Shown: positions 42,041 through 49,851 of the stretch, piece after piece | Numbering within the stretch: position 1 is the first letter of the stretch | Layout of the letters: the number at the start of each line of letters is the position of its first letter | NCBI GenBank assembly: GCA_037478855.1 | Contig: JBBFLY010000003.1 | Span: forward strand, 1 to 64,000 | Direction of reading: 5' to 3' | DNA from: Rhabdothermincola sp037478855 | Lineage (GTDB): Bacteria > Actinomycetota > Acidimicrobiia > Acidimicrobiales > Acidimicrobilacustridaceae | DNA length: 64,000 nucleotides | Notes under the pieces: model-generated | What the model saw: the letters and a program-made list of their open reading frames with translations, nothing else | The model's database searches: none | Told to the model about the DNA's origin: nothing | Translations under genes and position numbers: made by a program

Positions 42041-43309
42041 ATGGTCTCGAACGCTGAGCTGTTCGATCGCGCCTGCCGAGTGATCCCGGGCGGGGTGAGC
42101 TCGCCCGTGAGGGCCTTCGGCTCGGTGGGGGGCACCCCCTACTTCGTGCAGAAGGCCGAAGGCGTGCACGTCTGGGACGTCGAGGGCAACCGGTACATCG
42201 ACCTCGTGCAGTCGTACGGCGCGATCATCCTGGGTCACGCGCATCCGACGGTTGTCGACGCGGTCGTCTCGGCGGCTGCGGACGGCACGTCCTACGGTGC
42301 GCCGACCGAGCGGGAGGTCCTGCTGGCCGAGGTGATCGTGGAGGCTGTGCCGTCGGTCGACAAGGTGCGCCTGGTGAGCAGCGGCACCGAGGCGACGATG
42401 ACCGCGCTGCGCCTCGCGCGCGGCTTCACGGGGCGCGAGAAGATCGTGAAGTTTGCGGGCAACTACCACGGTCACTCCGACGCGCTCCTCGTGGCGGGAG
42501 GCAGCGGCGTCGCGACGTTGGGCCTGCCGGGCTCGGCTGGGGTGACCACCTCGCAGGTTGCCGACACCGTTGTCGTCCCCTACAACGTCGTGCCCGAGCT
42601 CGATGAGACGGTTGCCGCGGTCATCGTCGAGCCGGTCGCCGCCAACATGGGCTTGATCCCCCCGGTTGACGGGTTCCTCGAGGGCCTGCGGGCCGAGTGC
42701 GACCGCGTCGGAGCACTGTTGATCTTCGACGAGGTGATCACCGGGTTCCGACTCGGCCGCGGGGGTGCGCAGGAGCTGCTCGGGGTGCGACCCGATCTCA
42801 GCTGCTTTGGCAAGGTGATCGGTGGCGGGCTGCCAATCGGCGCAGTGGGCGGACGTGCCGACGTGATGGATGCGCTCGCGCCGGTGGGACCCGTCTACCA
42901 GGCGGGCACGCTCAGCGGGAACCCCCTGGCCACGGCGGCGGGCCTGGCCGCGCTGGGGATGCTCCAGCCCCACGTGTACGAGCAGGTCGGCGCGGCGGCC
43001 GAACAGCTGGCCACCGGGCTGTCGAAGGCGCTCGCCGATGCGGGCTTGCCCGCGATCGTCCCGCGGGTGGGGACGCTGGTCGGGCTCTTCTTCGGGGATG
43101 ACCCACCGTTGGACTACGACGGGGCGAAGCGCACCGACGAACGGCGGTATGCGGCCTTCTTCCACGAGTTGCTCTCGCGTGGTGTGGCGATCGCACCGGG
43201 CGCGTATGAGGTGCTCTTCCCTGGAGCAGCGCACACACCAGAGGTCGTGGACCGCATCATCGAGCTCGCGCACGACGCAGCCGTGGCGGTCGCGCGCGGC
43301 GAGCAGTGA
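42041..43309 (+). CDS. hemL: Glutamate-1-semialdehyde 2,1-aminomutase
   Basis: A 422-residue PLP enzyme making ALA from glutamate semialdehyde in the C5 pathway. PGGVSSPVRAF at the N-terminus, KFAGNYHGHSDALLV, LIFDEVITGFR and the PLP lysine in SCFGKVIGGGLPIGAVGG are all present. It follows hemB by 1 bp and overlaps zwf by 4 bp. Its presence implies a glutamyl-tRNA (C5) route to ALA, typical of actinobacteria. Confidence 0.95.
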   Translation: MVSNAELFDRACRVIPGGVSSPVRAFGSVGGTPYFVQKAEGVHVWDVEGNRYIDLVQSYGAIILGHAHPTVVDAVVSAAADGTSYGAPTEREVLLAEVIVEAVPSVDKVRLVSSGTEATMTALRLARGFTGREKIVKFAGNYHGHSDALLVAGGSGVATLGLPGSAGVTTSQVADTVVVPYNVVPELDETVAAVIVEPVAANMGLIPPVDGFLEGLRAECDRVGALLIFDEVITGFRLGRGGAQELLGVRPDLSCFGKVIGGGLPIGAVGGRADVMDALAPVGPVYQAGTLSGNPLATAAGLAALGMLQPHVYEQVGAAAEQLATGLSKALADAGLPAIVPRVGTLVGLFFGDDPPLDYDGAKRTDERRYAAFFHELLSRGVAIAPGAYEVLFPGAAHTPEVVDRIIELAHDAAVAVARGEQ

Positions 43310-44703
43310 CGTCGATGGGCGTCGTCGATACCGACGCGCTCGTGCTGTTCGGAGCGACGGGCGACCTTGCTCGAAGGAAGATCTTCCCCGCGGTCTACGA
43401 GCTCAGCCGTCGGGGTGTGGTGGGGTTCCCCATCGTCGGGGTGGCGTCCTCGCCGTGGTCCGACGACGACCTGCGGCGGGTGGCCTACGAGTCGATCGCA
43501 GCCCGCCACGAGGTCGATGAGGAGGTGTGGAGGGAGCTCTCCGCTCGACTGTGCTACGTGAGCGGTGACTACCGTGAGCCCTCGACGTTCGACGTGCTGC
43601 GGGATCGCCTGGGCGGGGCGGAGCACCCGTTGTTCTACCTCGCCATCCCACCTGCGCTGTTCGAGCACGTGGTCGAGGGTCTGCTGCGGGTGGGGGTCAA
43701 CCGGGGCGCCAAGGTCGTCGTCGAGAAGCCGTTCGGTCGTGACCGGGCGAGCGCAGCCAGGTTGAACGAAGTCCTCCACCGCGCCTTCCCGGAGGATGCG
43801 GTGTTCCGCATCGACCACTTCCTCGGCAAGGACGGGATCGAGAACCTGCTCGTCTTCCGGTTCGCCAACTCCATGCTCGAGCCGATCTGGAACCGCAACT
43901 TCATCTCCAACATCCAGATCACCATGGCTGAGGATTTCGGAACCGCCGGTCGGGCGAAGTTCTACGACACCGCTGGTGCGATCCGTGATGTGGTGCAGAA
44001 CCACCTGCTCGAGATCGTGGCGCTGCTGGCGATGGAGCCTCCGGTGGCAGCGGACGCGGACGCTCTGCGCGACGAGAAGGCGAAGGTGTTCCGCCAGATC
44101 GGAGCGTTCGACCCGTCCTCGGTGGTGCGCGGCCAGTACCGCGGCTATCTCGACGAGCCCGGTGTGGCGCCCGGCTCGGACACCGAGACGTTCGCCGCGC
44201 TGCGCTTCGAGATCGATTCCTGGCGCTGGTCGGGGGTGCCGTGGCTGATCCGCACCGGCAAGCACCTCCCGGTGACCGCGACGGAGGCCGTCGTAGAGTT
44301 CAAGGCGCCACCTCGCATGCTCTTCGGGGACGCCGCCGCCCCGGTGCCGCACCCCAACCACCTGCGGTTCCGGCTCGGGCGGGTCGGGGGGATCCTCCTG
44401 CAGGTTCACGTGAAGACCCCGGGTGATCGGCTGCTCACCCACGCGGTCGATCTGGAGGTGACCGAGGAGCGTCTCTTCGGCACCCCCGAGGAGCCGTATG
44501 AGCGATTGCTCGAGGATGCGATGGAGGGGGATGCTCGTCGCTTCGGCCGTGCCGACAGCGTCGATCAGCAGTGGCGGATCGTCGATGACGTGCTCAAGTG
44601 GCCGCCGAGACTGCACTTCTACGACCCCGGGACCTGGGGGCCAGCCGCTGCGGAGGCACTTGCCGCGCCGTTCGGCGGCTGGCACGAGCCCCTCGTCGAC
44701 TGA
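43306..44703 (+). CDS. zwf: Glucose-6-phosphate 1-dehydrogenase
   Basis: A 465-residue NADP-linked dehydrogenase that opens the pentose phosphate pathway. The nucleotide motif LVLFGATGDLARRKIFPAVYEL (read in part), the catalytic signature FRIDHFLGKDGIENLLVFRFAN (read in part; the usual Tyr after DH is Phe) and VEKPFGRD are present. GTG 43306 overlaps the hemL stop by 4 bp; ATG 43315 is an alternative. Its location after heme genes rather than with tal/opcA is unusual. opcA is not seen. Confidence 0.92.
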   Translation: MTSMGVVDTDALVLFGATGDLARRKIFPAVYELSRRGVVGFPIVGVASSPWSDDDLRRVAYESIAARHEVDEEVWRELSARLCYVSGDYREPSTFDVLRDRLGGAEHPLFYLAIPPALFEHVVEGLLRVGVNRGAKVVVEKPFGRDRASAARLNEVLHRAFPEDAVFRIDHFLGKDGIENLLVFRFANSMLEPIWNRNFISNIQITMAEDFGTAGRAKFYDTAGAIRDVVQNHLLEIVALLAMEPPVAADADALRDEKAKVFRQIGAFDPSSVVRGQYRGYLDEPGVAPGSDTETFAALRFEIDSWRWSGVPWLIRTGKHLPVTATEAVVEFKAPPRMLFGDAAAPVPHPNHLRFRLGRVGGILLQVHVKTPGDRLLTHAVDLEVTEERLFGTPEEPYERLLEDAMEGDARRFGRADSVDQQWRIVDDVLKWPPRLHFYDPGTWGPAAAEALAAPFGGWHEPLVD

Positions 44704-44736
44704 CCGCGAGCCCTCGTCGACTGATCGTTGGCGGGC

Positions 44737-45993
44737 TCAGTCGTTCTCGGGTGCGACCCGTGCGATCGCGGCTACTGCTCGGTATGCCAGCTCGGCGGGC
44801 CCGAGCTCGTCGTCGCGCAGCAGGTTGGCCATGATGCGCAGCACCCACTCCATGAGCGTCCTTGACTGCATGCCGACGCGGGTCAGCTCCCGCATGAGGG
44901 CAGGTTGGCCGATGACCTTCGCGAACAGGCGTGCGACCTTGAAGTACAGGCCGTACTCGGTCTCGAGGACGTCCGGGTAGCGCTGGAGCGCCATGCCGTC
45001 TCCGGTCGTGAGCGCCTCGTCGATCAGGTGCGCTGCGAGCCGCCCGGTCTCGTACGCGTAGTCGATCCCTTCGCCGTTGAAGGGGTTGATGGAGCCTGCG
45101 GCATCGCCGACGACGACCCAGGTCGGGCCGACCTTGGGCTCGATCGAGCCTCCCATGGGCAGTCGGCCACCGGTTGGCGCGCACGTGGCGGTCTCCGGCG
45201 AGATGCCCCAGTAGGCGGGTGCGGTGGCGGCGAACTCGTTGAGGATGTGTGTCGTGTTCACCGACTTGAAGTCCCGGAAGGTCGACAGCAGGCCGATGCC
45301 GACGTTGATCTCGCCGTCTCCCACCGGGAAGATCCACCCGTAGCCGGGAAGTGAGTTCCCGTTGCGGTCGCGCACGTCGAGCGCGCTCTCGATCCACGGC
45401 TCGTCGTGCCGGGGGCTCGCGTAGTAGCCGCGGATCGCCATGCCCTGGGGCCATGACCGCCTCCGGCCCGTGCCGACCGCCCGACCGAACCGGGAGTTCG
45501 CGCCGTCGGCGATCACCGTGTAGCGCGCACGCAGCTCCGTCGTCTCGCCCCGCTCCTTGTCACGGACCACCGCGCCCTCCACGAGGCCGTCACGCAGGAG
45601 CGGGGCGACCGCCTCGGTCCCGTACTGCAGGGTGGCGCCGGCTTTGACCGCGTGTTCAGCGACCATCTGGTCGAGCTCGCGCCGCCGCACCACGTAGCCG
45701 TAGGACGGGTAGTCCGGGTGCTCGGGCCAGGCGAGCTCGAGCGTCACGCCGTGCGCGACCGCGCGCAGTCCCTCGTAGCGGTGGAAGTCGGCGAGTCGCT
45801 CAGCGAGCCCCATGTCGTGGAGCTGGCGAACCGCTCGCGGGGTGAGGCCGTCGCCGCAGGTCTTGTCGCGCGGGAACTGCTTCTTCTCCACGATGACCAC
45901 GTCATGGCCGGCTTCCGCGAGCCAGTAGGCAGCTGAGGCCCCGGCGGGGCCACCGCCGACGACGAGCACGTCGTGGCGATGCGCGGTGGTCAT
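44737..45993 (-). CDS. Geranylgeranyl reductase-family FAD oxidoreductase (menaquinone reductase-like)
   Basis: A 418-residue flavoprotein. The FAD motif VLVVGGGPAGASAAYWLAEAG opens the protein (read in part), followed by KTCGDGLTPRAVRQL, a family signature, then YGWIFPVGDGEINVGIGLL and VVVGDAAGSINPFNGEGIDYAYETG (read in part). Members reduce isoprenoid chains; in mycobacteria MenJ saturates one double bond of menaquinone. Beside the menaquinol-oxidising bc complex, quinone-tail reduction is a plausible role. ATG 45993 is the only start consistent with the FAD motif. Confidence 0.82.
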   Translation of the reverse strand: MTTAHRHDVLVVGGGPAGASAAYWLAEAGHDVVIVEKKQFPRDKTCGDGLTPRAVRQLHDMGLAERLADFHRYEGLRAVAHGVTLELAWPEHPDYPSYGYVVRRRELDQMVAEHAVKAGATLQYGTEAVAPLLRDGLVEGAVVRDKERGETTELRARYTVIADGANSRFGRAVGTGRRRSWPQGMAIRGYYASPRHDEPWIESALDVRDRNGNSLPGYGWIFPVGDGEINVGIGLLSTFRDFKSVNTTHILNEFAATAPAYWGISPETATCAPTGGRLPMGGSIEPKVGPTWVVVGDAAGSINPFNGEGIDYAYETGRLAAHLIDEALTTGDGMALQRYPDVLETEYGLYFKVARLFAKVIGQPALMRELTRVGMQSRTLMEWVLRIMANLLRDDELGPAELAYRAVAAIARVAPEND

Positions 45994-46063
45994 ACGTGTC
46001 AGCCTACGGTGCTGCGGCTGTGACCGTCTCGGGCGACACAGGTTCGGGGGGCTGCGGTCGCCC

Positions 46064-46912
46064 CTACTGCCCCGACGGCTGGCCGCCTGCCGCGCCGGAG
46101 CTCGCTCCGGCGATCTCGATGGTGAGCTTGCCCTTCTCGTCGAGCAGCGGCTCTCCACTCGGGGTGATGAGCTTCCCCGCGGCGTCCAGGTAGGGCTTCC
46201 CGTCGCTGGTGAGTCGTGTCCCACCTTCGCCTGCGGCCTTGCCCTCGAGCTTCTCGCCCGAGAGGGTCTCGCGCTCGTGGCGCACCACCGCGAAGAGCTC
46301 CGCGTCGGTGAGCACCTCGCGGAAGGCAGGCATCTTGTTGCCGTTGTAGGAGCCGGCGATGTGCTGGCCACCTTCACGGTTGGGATCGCCGTAGCCGTTC
46401 CCGATGCCCACACCGTCGGAGCCGATCGCCACGAACTCGATCATGGACTCGATGTCGGGGAAGGTCTTCAGCACCTCGCCACCGGCGAGTGGACGGCCGA
46501 CCCCACCTCCTCCGCCGCCGCCATGGCAGCTCGCGCAACGGGCTGCGTAGATCTCGGCTCCGAGGTCGAGCTGGCTCACCTGCCCGACCTTCGCGGGGGA
46601 GAGCGACCCCGCGTAGAGGATGGCCCACACCGGCAGGAGTCCGAGGATGGGCATCACCCAGAACGGGATGCGCTTGCGGGTCAGCGCCGCCTCGACGTAA
46701 GGCGGCAGCGGTTCGGGTGCCTTCGGCTCCACCTCGGCCGGTGCGGCGGCTGCCGGCTTCGCCGCGGCGATCGGCGCAGCCTGTTCGACCTCGGCACCCG
46801 TGGTTGCGGGCTCGGCCGGGGTTGCGGCCACGTCACCGCCTGCGCCGCCAAGCCCGAGCGCGGCACGGCGATCTCGAGAGCGCTTGAGCAGGTGCTCGGG
46901 TACTTCGGTCAC
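46064..46912 (-). CDS. Membrane-anchored monoheme cytochrome c, bc-complex associated
   Basis: A 282-residue protein. It begins MTEVPEHLLKRSRDRRAALG, then has an Ala/Pro/Glu-rich linker (about 25-75), one transmembrane helix (IPFWVMPILGLLPVWAILYAG) and a class I cytochrome c domain with heme motif CASCHG and axial Met in NKMPAF. A C-terminal tail of about 60 residues is Gly/Lys-rich. The heme domain resembles the second heme domain of the diheme cytochrome at 50712, and the N-terminal motif recurs in the cytochrome b subunit at 49020. It is divergent from the bc-nuo operon and is probably an electron carrier or subunit of it. Confidence 0.8.
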   Translation of the reverse strand: MTEVPEHLLKRSRDRRAALGLGGAGGDVAATPAEPATTGAEVEQAAPIAAAKPAAAAPAEVEPKAPEPLPPYVEAALTRKRIPFWVMPILGLLPVWAILYAGSLSPAKVGQVSQLDLGAEIYAARCASCHGGGGGGGVGRPLAGGEVLKTFPDIESMIEFVAIGSDGVGIGNGYGDPNREGGQHIAGSYNGNKMPAFREVLTDAELFAVVRHERETLSGEKLEGKAAGEGGTRLTSDGKPYLDAAGKLITPSGEPLLDEKGKLTIEIAGASSGAAGGQPSGQ

Positions 46913-47282
46913 AGCGCAGCTCCTTGCGGGCTGATCATCGACAGTCGAGTTCGTGCCGTTCGCGCGCCCGCTCGTCGACCCGGGAACGGAACGGCGTCAC
47001 CCTACGCGATGGTTGCCAGGGAGAGCCAAGTGCGAGGAGGTGCTCGGCGCGACGGCCGGCGATCTCCACGTCGGTGCGCGCAGCGCTTGGCCGACCGGTT
47101 GGTGGACCTCCCTCAGACCCGGGCGGCCGTGGTGCTCGCCGATGTGCTCGCCGCAGTAGGGGCGTGCTAAACACAGTCGCCAAGCGTCCGTGCGCTCCCC
47201 GGCTGATCCGATGAGCGAAGAGGCGCCGCTAGTATTGTGAGAAGTTTCACGAACTTCGGCTGACGAGGGAGGTCACCGCCAG
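46913..47282. other. Gene-free divergent promoter region of the respiratory block
   Basis: This 370-bp gap separates the minus-strand cytochrome c gene from the plus-strand bc-nuo series. It carries a TAGTAT -10-like element (47230-47235) and a Rex-like operator (47235-47252). Reading frames within it lack credible starts and homology. Confidence 0.6.
47235..47252. promoter_or_regulatory. Rex-like redox operator before the bc-nuo operon
   Basis: TTGTGA-GAAGTT-TCACGA fits the Rex consensus TTGTGA-N6-TCACAA at 11 of 12 fixed bases. It overlaps the end of a TAGTAT -10-like element and is 30 bp before the first gene, a typical repressor position. Rex senses NADH/NAD+; its gene is not in the window. 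Confidence 0.5.
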
Positions 47283-47732
47283 GTGGTTGCGTTCGTTGGA
47301 TCGCTTCTGGTGACCGCTGCTCTCGTCGCGCTGGTCGTCCCGGTCGCGAAGCGGCGGCCGCCTGGTACACCGATGACCTGGGGCGAGGCGATGGTGGCCG
47401 GTGTGTACACCTTCGCCATCATGTTCTGGGTCTACGGCATGGTCCCCCACCTGTGGCTCACCTGGGCCGACAACGAGCTCAACTGGCGTCCCGACAACCT
47501 CGTGTACGGCCCTGGCGACATCCTCAAGCCCCAAGCGCTCGGCGGATCGCTGCCGTTCACCCTCACCTACCAGGTCATCCGCGATCTCATCGTGGTCGGC
47601 ATCTACGTGGCCTTCCTGGGCCTGAACATCTTCCTGTGGGCATGGTGGAACGACCGAGGCAAGCGGGCCGAAGCGGCTGCTCGGCAGCTCGCGGTCTCCG
47701 ACTACGGCCGGCCGCTGGTCAGGAAGGGGTGA
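47283..47732 (+). CDS. Small membrane protein of the bc-nuo operon, function unknown
   Basis: A 149-residue protein with three hydrophobic helices (about 3-22, 36-58, 97-120). A Trp-rich loop after the second helix, MVPHLWLTWADNELNWRPDN, faces one side of the membrane, and the C-terminus is basic. I do not recognise a family. It is the first gene of the respiratory series, only 5 bp before the ferredoxin gene, so it likely belongs to the complex as an anchor or small subunit. GTG 47283 is preceded by GGGAGG at about 10 bases. Confidence 0.7.
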   Translation: MVAFVGSLLVTAALVALVVPVAKRRPPGTPMTWGEAMVAGVYTFAIMFWVYGMVPHLWLTWADNELNWRPDNLVYGPGDILKPQALGGSLPFTLTYQVIRDLIVVGIYVAFLGLNIFLWAWWNDRGKRAEAAARQLAVSDYGRPLVRKG

Positions 47733-47737
47733 GGGGC

Positions 47738-48154
47738 ATGGCAAAGACGGATGCCAACCCACCGATGCCCGAGTTCCGCGACGACTACGTCCTCCAGGAG
47801 GTCGACGCGGCCTGGCTCTCGAGGGCGGTGAAGCCGAAGCAGTTCATCCACATCGACCAGTCCGAGTGCATCATGTGCGAGGGCTGTGTCGACATCTGCC
47901 CGTGGAAGTGCATCCACATGGTCCGTCCCGACGCCATCGCGGAGGCCATCGGGACGGAGAAGCCGGGAACCGATCCGCGCGACCACGTCATCTTCACCAT
48001 CGACGATGACGTCTGCACCCGCTGTGCGCTCTGCGTCGACCGCTGTCCGACCGGCGTCATCATCCTCGGCAAGGTCGGTGATCCACCGCCTGATGGCGAT
48101 CCGCACCAGCGTACGAACAGCCATGGTTACGGCTACGGGATGCGACTGGGGTAG
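47738..48154 (+). CDS. Two-cluster ferredoxin-like protein (2x[4Fe-4S]) of the bc operon
   Basis: A 138-residue protein with two complete CxxCxxCxxxCP motifs: CIMCEGCVDICP and CTRCALCVDRCP. An extra N-terminal region of about 45 residues and a C-terminal Gly/His/Tyr-rich tail (HGYGYGMRLG) frame them. AAGGGG upstream of ATG 47738 is a good ribosome binding site. It lies between the small membrane protein and cytochrome b, an unusual place for a ferredoxin, suggesting that it passes electrons to or from the quinol-oxidising complex. No partner oxidoreductase is adjacent. Confidence 0.88.
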   Translation: MAKTDANPPMPEFRDDYVLQEVDAAWLSRAVKPKQFIHIDQSECIMCEGCVDICPWKCIHMVRPDAIAEAIGTEKPGTDPRDHVIFTIDDDVCTRCALCVDRCPTGVIILGKVGDPPPDGDPHQRTNSHGYGYGMRLG

Positions 48155-48216
48155 GTGGCGATGACCTCGACGAGCGAGCGCACGCACGACTGGTCCGAAG
48201 GAGACAGGGAGTAGCC

Positions 48217-49002
48217 GTGGCCAAGACGATGGGTCGACCGGGCGAGAGCAAGCTCGCCAAGAAGGTCTCGGAGCTCACCGATCAGGTGCAGAGCTCCCAA
48301 GCCTGGAACTCGATCTTCCGGCCGGGCTCGGTGTTCCGCAAGGGCTACACCGACAGCCCTCGGAACCGCTCGTACGTGATCATGAACAGCGTGCTGTACC
48401 ACCTGCACCCGGTGAAGGTGAAGCGGCACGCGGTGAAGGTGAGCTACACGCTCTGCCTGGGTGGGTTGAGCTTCTTTCTGTTCATCCTGCTCACCATCAC
48501 CGGCATCTTCCTGATGTTCTTCTACCGCCCCACTGCGGCACAGGCCTGGAACGACATCTACACCCTTCAGACGTCGGTGACCTTCGGCCTGCTGGTGAGG
48601 AACATGCATCGGTGGGGTGCACACCTGATGGTGCTGTCGGTGTTCCTGCACATGGCGCGGGTCTTCTACCACGGTGCCTACAAGCCGCCGAGAGAGTTCA
48701 ACTGGGTCATCGGCGTGATCCTCCTCACGCTCACCCTGCTGCTCTCCTTCACGGGGTACCTGCTCCCTTGGGACCAGCTCGCGCTGTGGGCGGTCACCGT
48801 GGGCACCAACATGATGGGCTACACACCCGTGTTCGGTGACCAGGTGCGCTTCGTGCTGCTCGGTGGCCGTGAGATCGGCACCGACACCCTTCTGCGCTGG
48901 TATGTGCTGCACGTGCTGTTCGTCCCGTTCGTCACCGTCATCTTCCTGGCCATCCACTTCTGGAGGGTCCGGAAGGACGGTGGTATCTCCGGGCCGCTCT
49001 AG
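48217..49002 (+). CDS. qcrB: Cytochrome b, N-terminal (b6-like) subunit of the menaquinol:cytochrome c reductase
   Basis: A 261-residue heme b subunit. After a basic N-terminal extension of about 75 residues, four helices carry the bis-heme ligands: His in RNMHRWGAHLMVLSVFLHMARVFYHGAY (read in part) and in RWYVLHVLFVPFVTVIFLAIHFW (read in part). FTGYLLPWDQLALWAVTVG is diagnostic. The protein ends before the C-terminal half of mitochondrial-type cytochrome b, which is encoded by the next gene, as in b6f and Bacillus complexes. Confidence 0.92.
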   Translation: MAKTMGRPGESKLAKKVSELTDQVQSSQAWNSIFRPGSVFRKGYTDSPRNRSYVIMNSVLYHLHPVKVKRHAVKVSYTLCLGGLSFFLFILLTITGIFLMFFYRPTAAQAWNDIYTLQTSVTFGLLVRNMHRWGAHLMVLSVFLHMARVFYHGAYKPPREFNWVIGVILLTLTLLLSFTGYLLPWDQLALWAVTVGTNMMGYTPVFGDQVRFVLLGGREIGTDTLLRWYVLHVLFVPFVTVIFLAIHFWRVRKDGGISGPL

Positions 49003-49019
49003 GCCGACTGCGAGTTGCC

Positions 49020-49811
49020 ATGACTGAGATCCCCGAACACCTGCGCAAGCGAGCGGAGGCTGCCCGTCAGAAGGCGGCAGCCAAGAAGGCCGCCGAGGCC
49101 AGCGGTGAACAGGCCGCGCCCGCCGCTGAGGCGGGCTCCGAGCAGGCCACCGCCGCGGGCGGCGGCAAGATCCCCGCGCACCTGCTCGAGCGGAGCCGGG
49201 CCGCGAAGGCTCGCAAGGAGGGAGCGGCCGCTCCGGCCGAGGCCGGCGCGGCTGCGGCTGCGGCTGCGGCTGCGGTGGCCACCGCCGCACCTCCCCCGGC
49301 AGCCACCGGGCCGGGGGGGCACACGCAACGGCTGCTCACGGTCGTGAAGGCCGGCTCCATCCAGGACGTGAAGGCCACCCCACAGGACAAGGTGCACGTC
49401 TGGCCCCACCTCCTTGCTGTGGAGTTCGTGGCCGCGCTGGCGGTCACCGCCTTCCTCCTGATCTTCTCGATCTTCGTCGATGCCCCGCTCCTCGAGCTGG
49501 CGAACGTGAACCAGACCCCCAACCCCTCGAAGGCGCCTTGGTACTTCCTGGGCCTGCAGGAGCTGCTCACGATGTTCCACCCGATGGTCGCAGGGGTGAC
49601 CATCCCGGGGATGGGCATCTTCCTGCTGATCCTCGCCCCGTTCATCGACCGCAACCCCAGCAACAAGCCCGAGGACCGCAAGTTCGCCATCTCGCTGTTC
49701 ACGGTGCAGCTCATGTTCTGGGCCGTCCTGGTCGTCATCGGCTCGTTCTTCCGGGGGCCGGGCTTCAACTTCGTCGCCCCCTGGACCGAGGGACTCCACT
49801 TCGAGCTGTGA
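49020..49811 (+). CDS. Cytochrome b, C-terminal (subunit IV-like) with PEHL motifs
   Basis: A 263-residue protein. The first 100 residues are low-complexity: MTEIPEHLRKRAEAARQKAA, a second motif KIPAHLLERSRAAKARKEG, and Ala/Pro-rich spacers. The membrane part has three helices with NPSKAPWYFLGLQELL in place of the PEWY quinol-site motif (here APWY), as in Gram-positive split cytochromes b. The tail FRGPGFNFVAPW is typical. It pairs with the b6-like gene 17 bp upstream to form a complete cytochrome b. Confidence 0.85.
   Translation: MTEIPEHLRKRAEAARQKAAAKKAAEASGEQAAPAAEAGSEQATAAGGGKIPAHLLERSRAAKARKEGAAAPAEAGAAAAAAAAAVATAAPPPAATGPGGHTQRLLTVVKAGSIQDVKATPQDKVHVWPHLLAVEFVAALAVTAFLLIFSIFVDAPLLELANVNQTPNPSKAPWYFLGLQELLTMFHPMVAGVTIPGMGIFLLILAPFIDRNPSNKPEDRKFAISLFTVQLMFWAVLVVIGSFFRGPGFNFVAPWTEGLHFEL
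49248..49274 (+). repeat. GCGGCT hexamer run in the cytochrome b extension
   Basis: About four and a half tandem copies of a GCGGCT unit encode an Ala run within the N-terminal linker of the subunit IV-like protein. In-frame length change by slippage is possible. Confidence 0.6.
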
Positions 49812-49851
49812 TGACCAGCGCCGCACTCCGCCGTAGCCCGAGGAGCTCGTC

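Noticed and set aside
39460..42135. Long minus-strand reading frame opposite cobA-hemD and hemB
   Set aside because: The plus strand encodes two enzymes with all family motifs; the opposite frame is a high-GC shadow with no recognisable domain.
46028..46062. Possible degenerate fifth copy of the dispersed palindrome (ACACAGGTTCGG)
   Set aside because: Only one arm resembles the family and no matching second arm is found within 60 bp.
46924..47214. Small reading frames in the divergent promoter gap
   Set aside because: They lack ribosome binding sites and known domains, are mostly Arg/Ser/Pro, and overlap likely promoter elements.
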